A stretch of 13,811 nt of DNA from Bacteroidales bacterium (GCA_029938185.1 JAOZVK010000092.1:1-13811); one strand, 5' to 3'. Counted from the stretch's first letter, positions 6,970 to 13,626 are shown. A program made the numbers and translations. The notes: generated by a model from the letters alone, not told the origin.

Positions 6970-7492
6970 TAGCTAATTCTTATTTTAGTTACTAATTTTT
7001 TTGTAGTAATTATATTTAATCTCTTAAAATATTTAATTATGTTAATTTGTTAAATAATAACTTATTAATAAATAAGTGACGATTTTAACATTTCTAAAAA
7101 ACAATCAAATGTATAAAAATAAAAAATATAAATTTATTTTTTCATAAATATTAGGCTTATACTTATTTAGATTTGTTAAAAACTGCATGTTTCACAAAAG
7201 TATACAAGTGCTTAAATATATTATAAATAAAATACATTAATTTAGAATATTATACACACAACTTATGATTATGTTATGTTTTATAACATTTTGTAAATTA
7301 GTATAAATGAAAAAAAATAATCAAAAATGCAAAATAATGAACTTTTTTTGAAGTTGTTTTAAATCCAAAATGTTAAAAAACAAAGTTTCATTAAAAAAAG
7401 TATATAAATGGGACTCATTTATATTTTTTTAATTATTTAGAATAAAATAAAATTATTAACTTTGTTCAGTATTTTAAAAAAAACGCAATATT
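6970..7492. other. AT-rich divergent intergenic region
   Basis: No gene is seen in these roughly 520 bp between the minus-strand iron-sulfur gene and the plus-strand HNH cassettes. It should hold divergent promoters. On the minus strand two octamers match the TAnnTTTG -7 consensus (complements of CAAATGTA at 7106-7113 and CAAAAGTA at 7195-7202), which would give leaders of about 130 or 220 nt; neither has a clear -33 box. In DNA this AT-rich such matches are expected by chance, so neither is assigned. Confidence 0.5.
7457..7464 (+). promoter_or_regulatory. candidate -7 promoter box for the HNH cassette array
   Basis: TAACTTTG matches the Bacteroidota -7 consensus TAnnTTTG and would place a start site about 20 nt before the conserved unit boundary at 7493. 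It lies outside the repeated unit, so it is not copied ahead of the second cassette, which would then depend on read-through. A weak TTTA is the only -33 candidate. Confidence 0.35.
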
Positions 7493-7534
7493 ATGAAAAA
7501 ACAAATAACGACAATGCAAGCATATAATCAGTAA
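7493..7534 (+). other. conserved 13-codon reading frame at the unit start
   Basis: ATG to TAA encodes MKKQITTMQAYNQ. The same 13 codons occur at 8490-8531 and 9461-9502, there ending in TAG. In unit A the frame continues past the stop for another 25 sense codons (ITLIESVNFL at first) before TGA, so it may instead be the remnant of a longer gene. A leader peptide, a gene relic and plain non-coding repeat DNA all remain possible. Confidence 0.3.
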
Positions 7535-7741
7535 ATTACCTTAATAGAAAGCGTGAATTTTTTGTTAGAATACTTACATCTAATACTATATTCTAAACGG
7601 TTATGGAAATGACGAATTCTAAATTACGAATTGGTTTACACCTAAATATAAGTATCTTACAAAAAACAAATCGGAAAGTTATTTTTTAACGATTCCTATA
7701 GTTTTAACATTAACAAACTGTTATCAATTATTAATCAAAGC

Positions 7742-7829
7742 ATTGTATCATTGAATAATTGTATCATTGAATAATTGTATCATTGTATCATTGAATAATT
7801 GAATCATTGAATAATTGTATCATTGTATC
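7742..7829 (+). repeat. octamer minisatellite, 11 copies (unit A)
   Basis: Eleven uninterrupted 8-bp units of the form ATTG[TA]AT[CA], mixing ATTGTATC and ATTGAATA with one ATTGAATC. The array ends 33 bp before the start codon of the first cassette gene. Unit B has only eight copies at the same place, so the array changes length by whole units. Confidence 0.9.
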
Positions 7830-7862
7830 ATTTAAAGTAAATCTACAAACTATATCAAATAT

Positions 7863-8222
7863 ATGGAAACACCAATACATGAAACTTTGTCAGATGTAAT
7901 AAAACAAGTTCTATATAAAAAGCGAAATAAAAAAGCCCGCAAGTTGTTTTTGCAAGCAACAAAAAAACTCAAACCAGATAGTTGTATAGTTAAAGTTGGT
8001 TGGCGGTCTGGTGAATATATATCCTTTGATTGTTATTTTGAAAAGAATGGAAAAAATGAAATCTTTGCCGAAATTGAAAAAGGAATTAAGAATCATGATG
8101 AGATTAAGCATTTTATTTATGGTTTAAACCCTAAGGTTTTTCACTATAATCCTAAGATGATTTTCGATGAAATAAAGCCGAATCAATTATATTTAGCATT
8201 TAAACTTATTGGAAATGTCTAA
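7863..8222 (+). CDS. unrecognised cassette protein, copy A
   Basis: I do not recognise this 119-residue protein. It has no signal peptide or membrane segment and is rich in Lys, so it is probably cytosolic. The N-terminal 40 residues are predicted helical and basic (YKKRNKKARKLFLQA at 18-32); the rest alternates short hydrophobic strands (SCIVKVGW, YISFDCYF, QLYLAFKL) in an alpha+beta pattern. About 81% of residues match copy B (7863 product against 8837 product), with many silent codon changes, which argues that it is a real protein kept by selection. Its stop overlaps the ATG of the HNH gene by 8 bp (ATGTCTAA), so the two are probably translationally coupled and act together. An antitoxin, immunity partner or accessory factor for the HNH protein are possibilities, none shown by the sequence. 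There is no clear Shine-Dalgarno sequence. Confidence 0.75.
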   Translation: METPIHETLSDVIKQVLYKKRNKKARKLFLQATKKLKPDSCIVKVGWRSGEYISFDCYFEKNGKNEIFAEIEKGIKNHDEIKHFIYGLNPKVFHYNPKMIFDEIKPNQLYLAFKLIGNV

Positions 8223-8484
8223 GCTTAAAAATAAACAAATATGCAGTAAATGCAAAAAACTATTTTATTGCGATGACCATCACATTTTACCAAAAGGAAT
8301 TTTTGGAGATGGAGAAGCAAAACCATTATGCAAAAAATGTCACTATGAATTTCATCGTTTCTTGGGTTTTAAATATTTGCGAAAGAAGAATAAACAACCT
8401 GCAGAATTTTATTTAAGAAAATATGCTACTTGGTTGATAAGCGTAATTATTATAGGCATTTCTTTAGGTTTATATCTAAATTAA
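8215..8484 (+). CDS. small HNH-type zinc protein with C-terminal membrane segment, copy A
   Basis: This 89-residue protein has an HNH/treble-clef layout: CSKC at 10-13, DDHHILPKGIFG at 20-31, then LCKKCHYEFH at 38-47. Cys10, 13, 39 and 42 probably bind zinc, and His22/His23 with His43/His47 are the candidate active-site residues. The central Asn usual in HNH enzymes is not at its expected place. A basic linker (53-70) leads to a hydrophobic C-terminal helix, WLISVIIIGISLGLYL (73-88), so it may be tail-anchored in the membrane with the HNH part in the cytosol. ATG at 8215 is preferred over TTG at 8209 because copy B starts with the matching MSKLK. It overlaps the upstream gene by 8 bp. A DNA- or RNA-cutting toxin, a defence nuclease or a non-catalytic zinc protein are all possible; activity is not proven. 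Confidence 0.75.
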   Translation: MSKLKNKQICSKCKKLFYCDDHHILPKGIFGDGEAKPLCKKCHYEFHRFLGFKYLRKKNKQPAEFYLRKYATWLISVIIIGISLGLYLN

Positions 8485-8739
8485 AATTTATGAAAAAACA
8501 AATAACGACAATGCAAGCATATAATCAGTAGATTACCTTAATAAATAGTGTGAAATTTTTTGTTAGACTACATACATCTAATATTATACTCTAAACGGTT
8601 ATGGAAATGACGAATTCTAAATTACGAATTGGTTTACACCTAAATATAAGTATCTTACAAAAAACAAATCGGAAAGTTATCTTTTAACGATTCCTATAGT
8701 TTTAACATAAACAAACTGTTATCAATTATTAATCAAAGC

Positions 8740-8803
8740 ATTGTATAATTGTATCATTGTATCATCGAATAATTGTATCATTGTATCATTGTATCATTGT
8801 ATC
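8740..8803 (+). repeat. octamer minisatellite, 8 copies (unit B)
   Basis: Eight 8-bp units, mostly ATTGTATC, with one ATTGTATA and one ATCGAATA. It ends 33 bp before the start codon of the next gene, exactly as in unit A. It is more uniform than the unit A array, consistent with recent slippage. Confidence 0.9.
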
Positions 8804-8836
8804 ATTTAAAGTAAATCTACAAACTATATAAAATAT

Positions 8837-9208
8837 ATGGAAACACCAATACATGAAACCTTGTCAGATGTAATAAAACAAGTTGTATATAAAAAACGAA
8901 ATAAAAAAGCTCGTAAGTTATTTTTACAAGCAACAACAGAACTCAAACCAGATAGTTGTATAGTTAAGATTGGTTGGGTATCAGGGAAATATATATCATT
9001 TAATTGCTATTTTGAAAAAAACGGTAATAGTGAAATATTTAACGAAATAGAAAAAGGTGTTGAAAATCAAAATGAAATTAAATCTTTTATTTATGGACTA
9101 AATCCTAAAATTTTTCAGTTTTATCCAAAAATGACTTTTGATGAAATAAAACCAAATCAGTTGTATTTAAGATTTAAACTAAAACGAAATGTCAAAATTA
9201 AAGGATAA
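8837..9208 (+). CDS. unrecognised cassette protein, copy B
   Basis: This 123-residue paralogue of the product at 7863 is colinear except for a four-residue C-terminal extension (KIKG) caused by a shifted stop. The first 33 residues differ from copy A only at Leu17/Val17; changes cluster in the middle and C-terminal part (for example 48-51, 63-68, 75-83 and 92-100). KPDSCIVK (38-44), YISF (52-55), CYFEKNG (57-62), FIYGLNPK (84-91) and FDEIKPNQLYL (101-111) are invariant and may mark the functional core. Because of the extension the overlap with its HNH gene is 20 bp instead of 8. Function is unknown. Confidence 0.75.
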   Translation: METPIHETLSDVIKQVVYKKRNKKARKLFLQATTELKPDSCIVKIGWVSGKYISFNCYFEKNGNSEIFNEIEKGVENQNEIKSFIYGLNPKIFQFYPKMTFDEIKPNQLYLRFKLKRNVKIKG

Positions 9209-9455
9209 ACAGATATGTAGCAAATGTGGACAATCATTTTATTGTGATGACCACCATATTTTACCCAAAGGAATTTTTGGTGATAATACGACTGAACCAC
9301 TATGCAAAAACTGTCACTATGAATTTCATCGTTTCTTGGGTTTTAAATATTTGCGAAAGAAAAATAAACAACCTGCAGAGTTTTATTTAAGAAAATATGC
9401 TACTTGGTTGATAAGCGTAATTATAGGCATTTCTTTAGGTTTATATCTAAATTAA
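9189..9455 (+). CDS. small HNH-type zinc protein with C-terminal membrane segment, copy B
   Basis: This 88-residue paralogue of the protein at 8215 keeps CSKC, the whole DDHHILPKGIFGD block and LCKNCHYEFHRFLG, even though the DNA for these blocks carries many silent changes, which is good evidence of selection on the motif. Residues 14-16 (GQS against KKL) and 33-36 (NTTE against GEAK) differ. From Cys42 to the end the DNA is almost identical to copy A apart from one missing Ile codon in the membrane helix. The ATG lies inside the preceding gene, again suggesting coupled translation. Possible roles are as for copy A. Confidence 0.75.
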   Translation: MSKLKDKQICSKCGQSFYCDDHHILPKGIFGDNTTEPLCKNCHYEFHRFLGFKYLRKKNKQPAEFYLRKYATWLISVIIGISLGLYLN

Positions 9456-9460
9456 AATTT

Positions 9461-9534
9461 ATGAAAAAACAAATAACGACAATGCAAGCATATAATCAGT
9501 AGATTACCTTAATAAATAGTGTGAAATTTTTTTG
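9461..9534 (+). repeat. partial third cassette unit (leader start only)
   Basis: 74 bp identical to the start of unit B except for one extra T in the T-run at its end, including the 13-codon frame ending in TAG. Homology then stops abruptly and the hisA upstream region begins. It is either the right-hand repeat left by tandem duplication or the stub of a third unit interrupted by hisA. Confidence 0.85.
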
Positions 9535-9576
9535 TTTTTAGGAATGTCCTTATAATTTATTAATTAAAAATATACC

Positions 9577-10299
9577 ATGAATATAGAAATAATACCAGCT
9601 ATTGATATAATAGATGGAAAATGTGTAAGGCTAAGTCAGGGAGATTATAATAGGAAGAAGATATATAGCGAGAACCCACTAAATATAGCAAAAGAATTTG
9701 AATCTATAGGAATAAAACGATTACATTTGATAGATTTAGATGGAGCAAAAGCCAAACATATTGTTAATCACAAAACACTCGAAACAATTGCATCAAAAAC
9801 AAATCTAATAATAGATTTTGGCGGTGGTATAAAAAGCGACAATGATATACAAAAAGCCTTCGATTATGGAGCAGATATGGTAACTGGTGGCAGTATAGCA
9901 ATAAAAAGTAGAGAAACATTTTTGAAATGGTTACAAAAATATGGTAGTGATAAAATAATACTTGGGGCAGATATTAAAGACAATATGATAGCAATAAGTG
10001 GTTGGCTCGAAATTACTGATACTGATATTTTTAGCTTTTTAGAATATTATACACAAAAAGGTATAAAAAATGTTTTATGTACAGACATTTCAAAAGATGG
10101 TATGCTTGCAGGCACTGCTGTTGAAATATATGACAGTATAAACAAAAGCTTTGATAACATTAACTTAATTGCAAGCGGTGGAGTATCTTCCAAAAAAGAT
10201 ATTGAGGATTTAGAAAGTATAAATATAAAATCGGTTATAGTAGGAAAAGCTATATATGAAGGAACTTTTAATCTTAAAGAATATATGTCAAAAAACTAA
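9577..10299 (+). CDS. hisA: ProFAR isomerase (histidine biosynthesis)
   Basis: HisA converts N'-5'-phosphoribosyl-formimino-AICAR ribonucleotide to its phosphoribulosyl form (EC 5.3.1.16), the fourth step of histidine synthesis, in the cytosol. The 240 residues match the family length and half-barrel repeat plan: IPAIDIIDGKCVRLSQGDY at 6-24, LHLIDLDGA at 49-57, DFGGGIKS at 80-87, GGSIAIKS at 104-111, LGADIKD at 129-135, CTDISKDGMLAGT at 168-180, IASGGVS at 198-204 and VGKAIYEG at 222-229. The catalytic aspartates are Asp10 and Asp132, with Thr169 completing the site. It is an intact gene but stands alone: no hisH precedes and no hisF follows, whereas these usually flank it. Cassette-derived sequence lies on both sides. 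A short weak hairpin follows the stop. ATG at 9577 agrees with the family N-terminus. Confidence 0.95.
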   Translation: MNIEIIPAIDIIDGKCVRLSQGDYNRKKIYSENPLNIAKEFESIGIKRLHLIDLDGAKAKHIVNHKTLETIASKTNLIIDFGGGIKSDNDIQKAFDYGADMVTGGSIAIKSRETFLKWLQKYGSDKIILGADIKDNMIAISGWLEITDTDIFSFLEYYTQKGIKNVLCTDISKDGMLAGTAVEIYDSINKSFDNINLIASGGVSSKKDIEDLESINIKSVIVGKAIYEGTFNLKEYMSKN

Positions 10300-10307
10300 T
10301 AAACACA

Positions 10308-10323
10308 TAGACTAAGTAGTCTA
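10308..10323 (+). terminator. weak hairpin after hisA
   Basis: TAGACTA (10308-10314) and TAGTCTA (10317-10323) form a short perfect palindrome starting 8 nt past the hisA stop. No T-run follows, so it is at best a weak terminator. Confidence 0.25.
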
Positions 10324-10491
10324 ACAAAAATTCTCAGGTATCTATTTTCTTTCAATTGATTATGTGATAGCAGTTTATAAAAATGCGTAAGGCAATTTAT
10401 AATTAGCCAATTTGCATGCAGGTATTTTAAGCTTTAACAATTCATAAAATGCGATAATATCGGGAGTATTTGAGTGTTTTTTGAAGACATT

Positions 10492-10840
10492 GAGGAAATG
10501 ACGAATTATAAACTACGAATTACTAATTGGTTTACACCTAAATATATGTATTTTACAAAAAAATCAGAAAGTTATTTTTTAACGATTCCTAAAGGTTAAA
10601 ATAACAAGTACAAATGGTTAATTATTATTTGTGATTTGCCTAAGCCACATTAAAATAGGTCGAAGACCTTAATCAGTATTAAAAACCAAACTACCCCCTC
10701 GTGTCTTGTTGTTTATGAAGACAGTATAATAGAATACATTAAATGTACTAAATTAGGTTAAGGTTTTTACATATATAAAAACATTACAAGTTATTAATCA
10801 GGATATTGTACCATTGTATCATTGAATAATTTAACCATTT
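10492..10840 (+). repeat. decayed copy of the cassette leader, without genes
   Basis: Positions 10492-10597 align with the middle of the unit leader (GGAAATGACGAATT through GGTTTACACCTAAATAT to TTTTAACGATTCCT). Positions about 10786-10840 align with the end of the leader and the octamer array (TTATTAATCA, then four octamers at 10805-10836, two intact and two altered). Between them about 190 bp have been inserted, including a palindromic repeat. No trace of the two cassette genes follows. Confidence 0.7.
10638..10670 (-). repeat. palindromic repeat family, copy 7 (reverse orientation)
   Basis: On the minus strand this reads AAGGTCTTCGACCTATTTTA followed by ATGTGGCTTAGGC, the same palindrome-plus-tail as copies 1-6, here in the opposite orientation and inside the decayed cassette leader. 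It is not next to any gene start, which argues that the family is mobile rather than a gene-linked control site. Confidence 0.65.
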
Positions 10841-11085
10841 AAAATATATGTATAAGAATCATAACTGTTGTTAATGCTATTTTGCAAAATAAATTTATTT
10901 TCATATTTTTTATAAAATAATTATTTACTGAAATACAGTTAATTATAAACCATGTTTAGTCAATTATAAAATAAGATAAATCATATATATTTTTTTTTCA
11001 ATAATTAATTGATATTTTTACACTCTAAGATTATTAAAAAAGCATAAGTATCTTATTAGAATATTTTAATATAAAACATTAGTAT
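10841..11085. other. AT-rich spacer before the acyl-CoA dehydrogenase gene
   Basis: No gene, strong hairpin or convincing promoter was seen in these 245 bp. The promoter of the next gene presumably lies here. Confidence 0.5.
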
Positions 11086-12783
11086 ATGATATTATTAAAT
11101 CCAAAAAAATACAATAGACAATATCCAGATGAAATCTCGAAACAAATAATGTTAAAAACCATTGAGTTTTTTGAAAATAAAGGAAAAGCAAAAGTAAAAA
11201 AAGATGACCACGATAGAGTTTGGTATAAAGACTTTCTTGATTTTATTAAAGAAGAAAAAATATTTGCGGAATTACTAACTCCAACTGGTTATGGAAGTTC
11301 AAGCTCTCGTTGGGACACGTGGCGAAATCAAGGATTCAATGAAATACTTGGTTTCTATGGTCTACCATATTGGTATACTTGGCAAGTATCAATATTAGGA
11401 TTAGGTCCGATTTGGATGAGCAAAAACGAAAAAGCAAAAGAAAAAGCTGCTAAATTACTGGAAGAGGGTGGGATTTTTGCATTTGGATTATCTGAACGCG
11501 ATCATGGAGCCGATGTTTATTCGACCGAAATGAATCTTAAAAAAGGTGATGATGATAATTATATAGCTAATGGCTCGAAATATTATATAGGTAATGCAAA
11601 CGAAGCCGAAATGGTTTCAACTTTTGGAAAAATGGCTGAATCGGGTGATTATGTGTTTTTTACCGCAAATTATAAAGACAATAAATACGATTTAGTAAAA
11701 AATACAGTTAACAGTCAAAACTATGTAGGCGAATATCGTTTGGTTGATTATAATGTATCAAAAGATGAAATTCTTTCGGAAGGACAAGATGCTTGGGATT
11801 CAGCATTAAATACAGTAAATGTAGGTAAATACAATTTAGGTTGGGCATCAATTGGTATCAGTACACATGCTATGTACGAAGCTGTTAAACATGCAGCAAA
11901 TAGAAAACTATATAATATGTATGTTACGGATTTTCCACACGTAAAACGTATATTTACTGATGCTTATTCACGATTAATTTCGATGAAACTATATGCTATG
12001 CGAACAGCAGATTATATGCGTTCGGCATCATTGAGCGATCGTCGATACTTATTGTACGATCCTGTTGTGAAAATGAAAGTAACTACTCAGGGCGAAGAGG
12101 TTGTAAATTTACTTTGGGATGTTATAGCAGCTAAAGGTTTTGAAAAAGATACCTTTTTTGAAATGGCAGCGAGAGACATCAGAGCATTACCAAAATTAGA
12201 AGGAACAGTACATGTAAATGTTGCGCTTATAATCAAATTTATGAAGAATTATTTATTCTTCCCTGCAAAATTTGAGGATATTCCAAAACAAGACCAAGTT
12301 GAAAATGATGATTTCTTATTTAATCAAGGTCCAACCAGAGGTTTAGGCAAAATTCAGTTTCATGATTATAATATTGCATATAGTAAGTTTGATTTGCCTA
12401 ATATTAAAATTTTCATAGAACAAATTGAAACATTTAAAATGACATTGTTTCAAGCACCTGCAACTAAGGATCAACAAAAAGATATTGATTTCTTGTTGGC
12501 AATTGGCGAAATTTTCACATTAATAGTTTATGGCCAGTTGGTTCTTGAAAATGCTGAAATATACAAAATTGATAATGATATTATAGACCAAATATTTGAT
12601 TTTATGGTTCGTGATTTTTCAAAATTTGCACTTGAAGTTCATAATAAAACAATAAGTACAGAAGCTCAAATGGAATTTTGTAAAAAAATGATTCGTAAAC
12701 CAGCAGTTAATAATGAAAAATACAATAATGTTTGGAATAAATATGTATATCCATTAAAAGATGAATATGAAATGAATTCCTAA
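11086..12783 (+). CDS. acyl-CoA dehydrogenase family protein, long form
   Basis: Flavoprotein expected to oxidise an acyl-CoA to the trans-2-enoyl-CoA and hand electrons to ETF; the actual substrate is unknown. The three-part ACAD plan is visible: an N-terminal helical part (about 1-125), a middle beta domain starting at IFAFGLSERDHGADVYSTEM (130-149), which stands where most ACADs have ALTEPxAGSD, and a C-terminal helical domain (about 246-390). LEGTVHVN at 371-378 matches the YEGT region of medium-chain enzymes and makes Glu372 the likely catalytic base. Residues about 395-565 are an extra C-terminal domain, helical by eye, giving 565 residues against about 380 for the simple enzymes; in length this is nearer to the VLCAD/ACAD9 type. 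The gene stands alone on the plus strand with no ETF or thiolase gene beside it. ATG at 11086 is the first start; no Shine-Dalgarno sequence is seen. Confidence 0.85.
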   Translation: MILLNPKKYNRQYPDEISKQIMLKTIEFFENKGKAKVKKDDHDRVWYKDFLDFIKEEKIFAELLTPTGYGSSSSRWDTWRNQGFNEILGFYGLPYWYTWQVSILGLGPIWMSKNEKAKEKAAKLLEEGGIFAFGLSERDHGADVYSTEMNLKKGDDDNYIANGSKYYIGNANEAEMVSTFGKMAESGDYVFFTANYKDNKYDLVKNTVNSQNYVGEYRLVDYNVSKDEILSEGQDAWDSALNTVNVGKYNLGWASIGISTHAMYEAVKHAANRKLYNMYVTDFPHVKRIFTDAYSRLISMKLYAMRTADYMRSASLSDRRYLLYDPVVKMKVTTQGEEVVNLLWDVIAAKGFEKDTFFEMAARDIRALPKLEGTVHVNVALIIKFMKNYLFFPAKFEDIPKQDQVENDDFLFNQGPTRGLGKIQFHDYNIAYSKFDLPNIKIFIEQIETFKMTLFQAPATKDQQKDIDFLLAIGEIFTLIVYGQLVLENAEIYKIDNDIIDQIFDFMVRDFSKFALEVHNKTISTEAQMEFCKKMIRKPAVNNEKYNNVWNKYVYPLKDEYEMNS

Positions 12784-12817
12784 GGTTTTGAATCTATTTA
12801 ATACTGATAGATGAATA

Positions 12818-13020
12818 CTGGTCTTATAAAAATAATAAATTACAAGAATATTATTGGTTCTAATTTTATTCTTTTTTTTATTGTGTTGCTTTTGCACTTT
12901 AGGGCGTTTTTACCTACGAATACACTTACACATAGGGTGTTGCCCCATGTTAATGCTTATACCTTTTTAGGGCAAAAAAACTTAAATAAGCTATTTTTGC
13001 TCGTATTTTTATAAGACCAG
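12818..13020. mobile_element. 203-bp element with perfect 16-bp terminal inverted repeats
   Basis: CTGGTCTTATAAAAAT at 12818-12833 is the exact complement of ATTTTTATAAGACCAG at 13005-13020. The interior is AT-rich at the edges and more GC-rich in the centre (12895-12975), where TTTAGGGC occurs twice (at about 12899 and 12966). No target-site duplication is visible at the ends. A 67-codon frame fills it but resembles no protein. A non-autonomous element (MITE) is the likeliest reading; a large transcript hairpin after the acyl-CoA dehydrogenase gene is the alternative. Confidence 0.55.
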
Positions 13021-13158
13021 GTTTGCACCCACAGTTTGCTAATGTCCTGCCAACGGGCTTTGGACTTATCGGACTTACACCGTTACAGAACTCACAAAAA
13101 GTGTCAAATTTAACAAAAACAATGGCAAATTAAAATGAACGATTTATATCGAATATAA

Positions 13159-13276
13159 AATGTAGAATATCGAATATTGAATGTAGAACGTATTATACAG
13201 AATAATATTCAAAGTAATACTTTAGTTATCATAGAAATATCATATTTCTTACATTCTACATTCAGTATTCTACATT
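13159..13276. repeat. inverted repeat of the GAATGTAGAA type
   Basis: The left arm 13159-13188 (AATGTAGAATA, 7 extra bases, then TTGAATGTAGAA) pairs with 13254-13276. A further right-arm-like copy lies at 13461-13484, beyond the 183-bp element. Such TATCGAATATTGAATGTAGA strings are, as I recall, frequent between genes in Bacteroidota. Confidence 0.6.
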
Positions 13277-13459
13277 AGGGTTTGTTCATAAAAAAGAACT
13301 AATAAATTTTACGCAAAATACGCTAAATGATTGACGCAAAATACGCAAAGTATTAAATCAAGCTTTGCATTTTTTGCGTTTTTTTTCTTTTTGCGGCTTT
13401 TGCGTGGAACTTATGTTATAATGATTATTAGGATATTATATTTTTTATGAGCAAACCCT
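13277..13459. mobile_element. 183-bp MITE candidate with 19-bp ends and flanking direct repeat
   Basis: The ends AGGGTTTGTTCATAAAAAA (13277-13295) and TTTTTTATGAGCAAACCCT (13441-13459) are inverted repeats with one mismatch. The 11-bp string TATTCTACATT abuts the left end (13266-13276) and recurs one base past the right end (13461-13471), as a target-site duplication would. The interior has a second hairpin (ACGCAAAATACGCAAAG against CTTTGCATTTTTTGCGT) and no gene. The flanks belong to a repeat themselves, so the direct repeat could be older than the insertion. Confidence 0.6.
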
Positions 13460-13626
13460 TTATTCTACATTCGATATTCTAAATCTAATTTTTTTAGTTT
13501 ATGAGTAACTTCCAAGTAAACTTTATTAACTTTTAACTTGCGATTGTTTTGGAAAAAGAGAACTGTTTTTGTGAGTTCTGGAGCTTTGTATTAGAGTTTG
13601 TTTTATTTGTAAACACATGCAAGGTT

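Larger units (their letters stand above)
7493..8489 (+). repeat. tandem cassette unit A (leader, minisatellite, two genes)
   Basis: First copy of a direct tandem repeat, 997 bp. The boundary is set by the shared start ATGAAAAAACAAATAACGAC found at 7493, 8490 and 9461. Units A and B differ at about 10 of 247 leader positions outside the minisatellite, by three octamers in it, by about a quarter of bases in the first 126 bp of the HNH gene, and by only two bases and one codon in the final 144 bp. The genes are thus bracketed by nearly identical flanks. Confidence 0.9.
8490..9460 (+). repeat. tandem cassette unit B
   Basis: Second copy of the unit, 971 bp, directly abutting unit A with no spacer. 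The length difference from A is explained by three fewer octamers, a single extra T in the leader, a lost HNH codon, and a net two fewer bases elsewhere. It has its own copies of both genes and of the 13-codon frame, but no obvious promoter box ahead of it. Confidence 0.9.
13086..13580. repeat. outer 15-bp inverted repeat enclosing nested elements
   Basis: CAGAACTCACAAAAA (13086-13100) is the exact complement of TTTTTGTGAGTTCTG (13566-13580). The 495-bp segment they enclose holds two further inverted-repeat elements one inside the other and no gene. The arrangement fits successive insertion of small elements into one another. Confidence 0.5.

Noticed and set aside
6335..6976. Plus-strand frames opposite the iron-sulfur gene
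   Set aside because: They are antisense to a strongly supported gene with intact cysteine motifs.
7106..7202. Firm promoter calls for the iron-sulfur operon
   Set aside because: Two octamers fit the -7 consensus but neither has a -33 box, and such matches are frequent by chance at this base composition.
7742..7829. Octamer array as a CRISPR array
   Set aside because: The repeats are 8 bp and contiguous with no spacers, and no cas gene is present.
8209..8214. TTG at 8209 as start of the first HNH gene
   Set aside because: The second copy starts at the ATG matching 8215 (MSKLK), and the TTG would add only two residues with no counterpart.
7493..9534. Diversity-generating retroelement or retron
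   Set aside because: Near-identical flanks with a variable core suggested it, but there is no reverse transcriptase and the changes are not biased to one template base; many are silent.
10300..11085. Remnants of the two cassette genes after hisA
   Set aside because: Homology to the units ends at the octamers near 10840; nothing like either gene follows.
12811..13014. 67-codon plus-strand frame as a small gene
   Set aside because: It fills the 203-bp inverted-repeat element almost exactly, has no recognisable pattern and no ribosome site; it is best explained as chance within a repeat.
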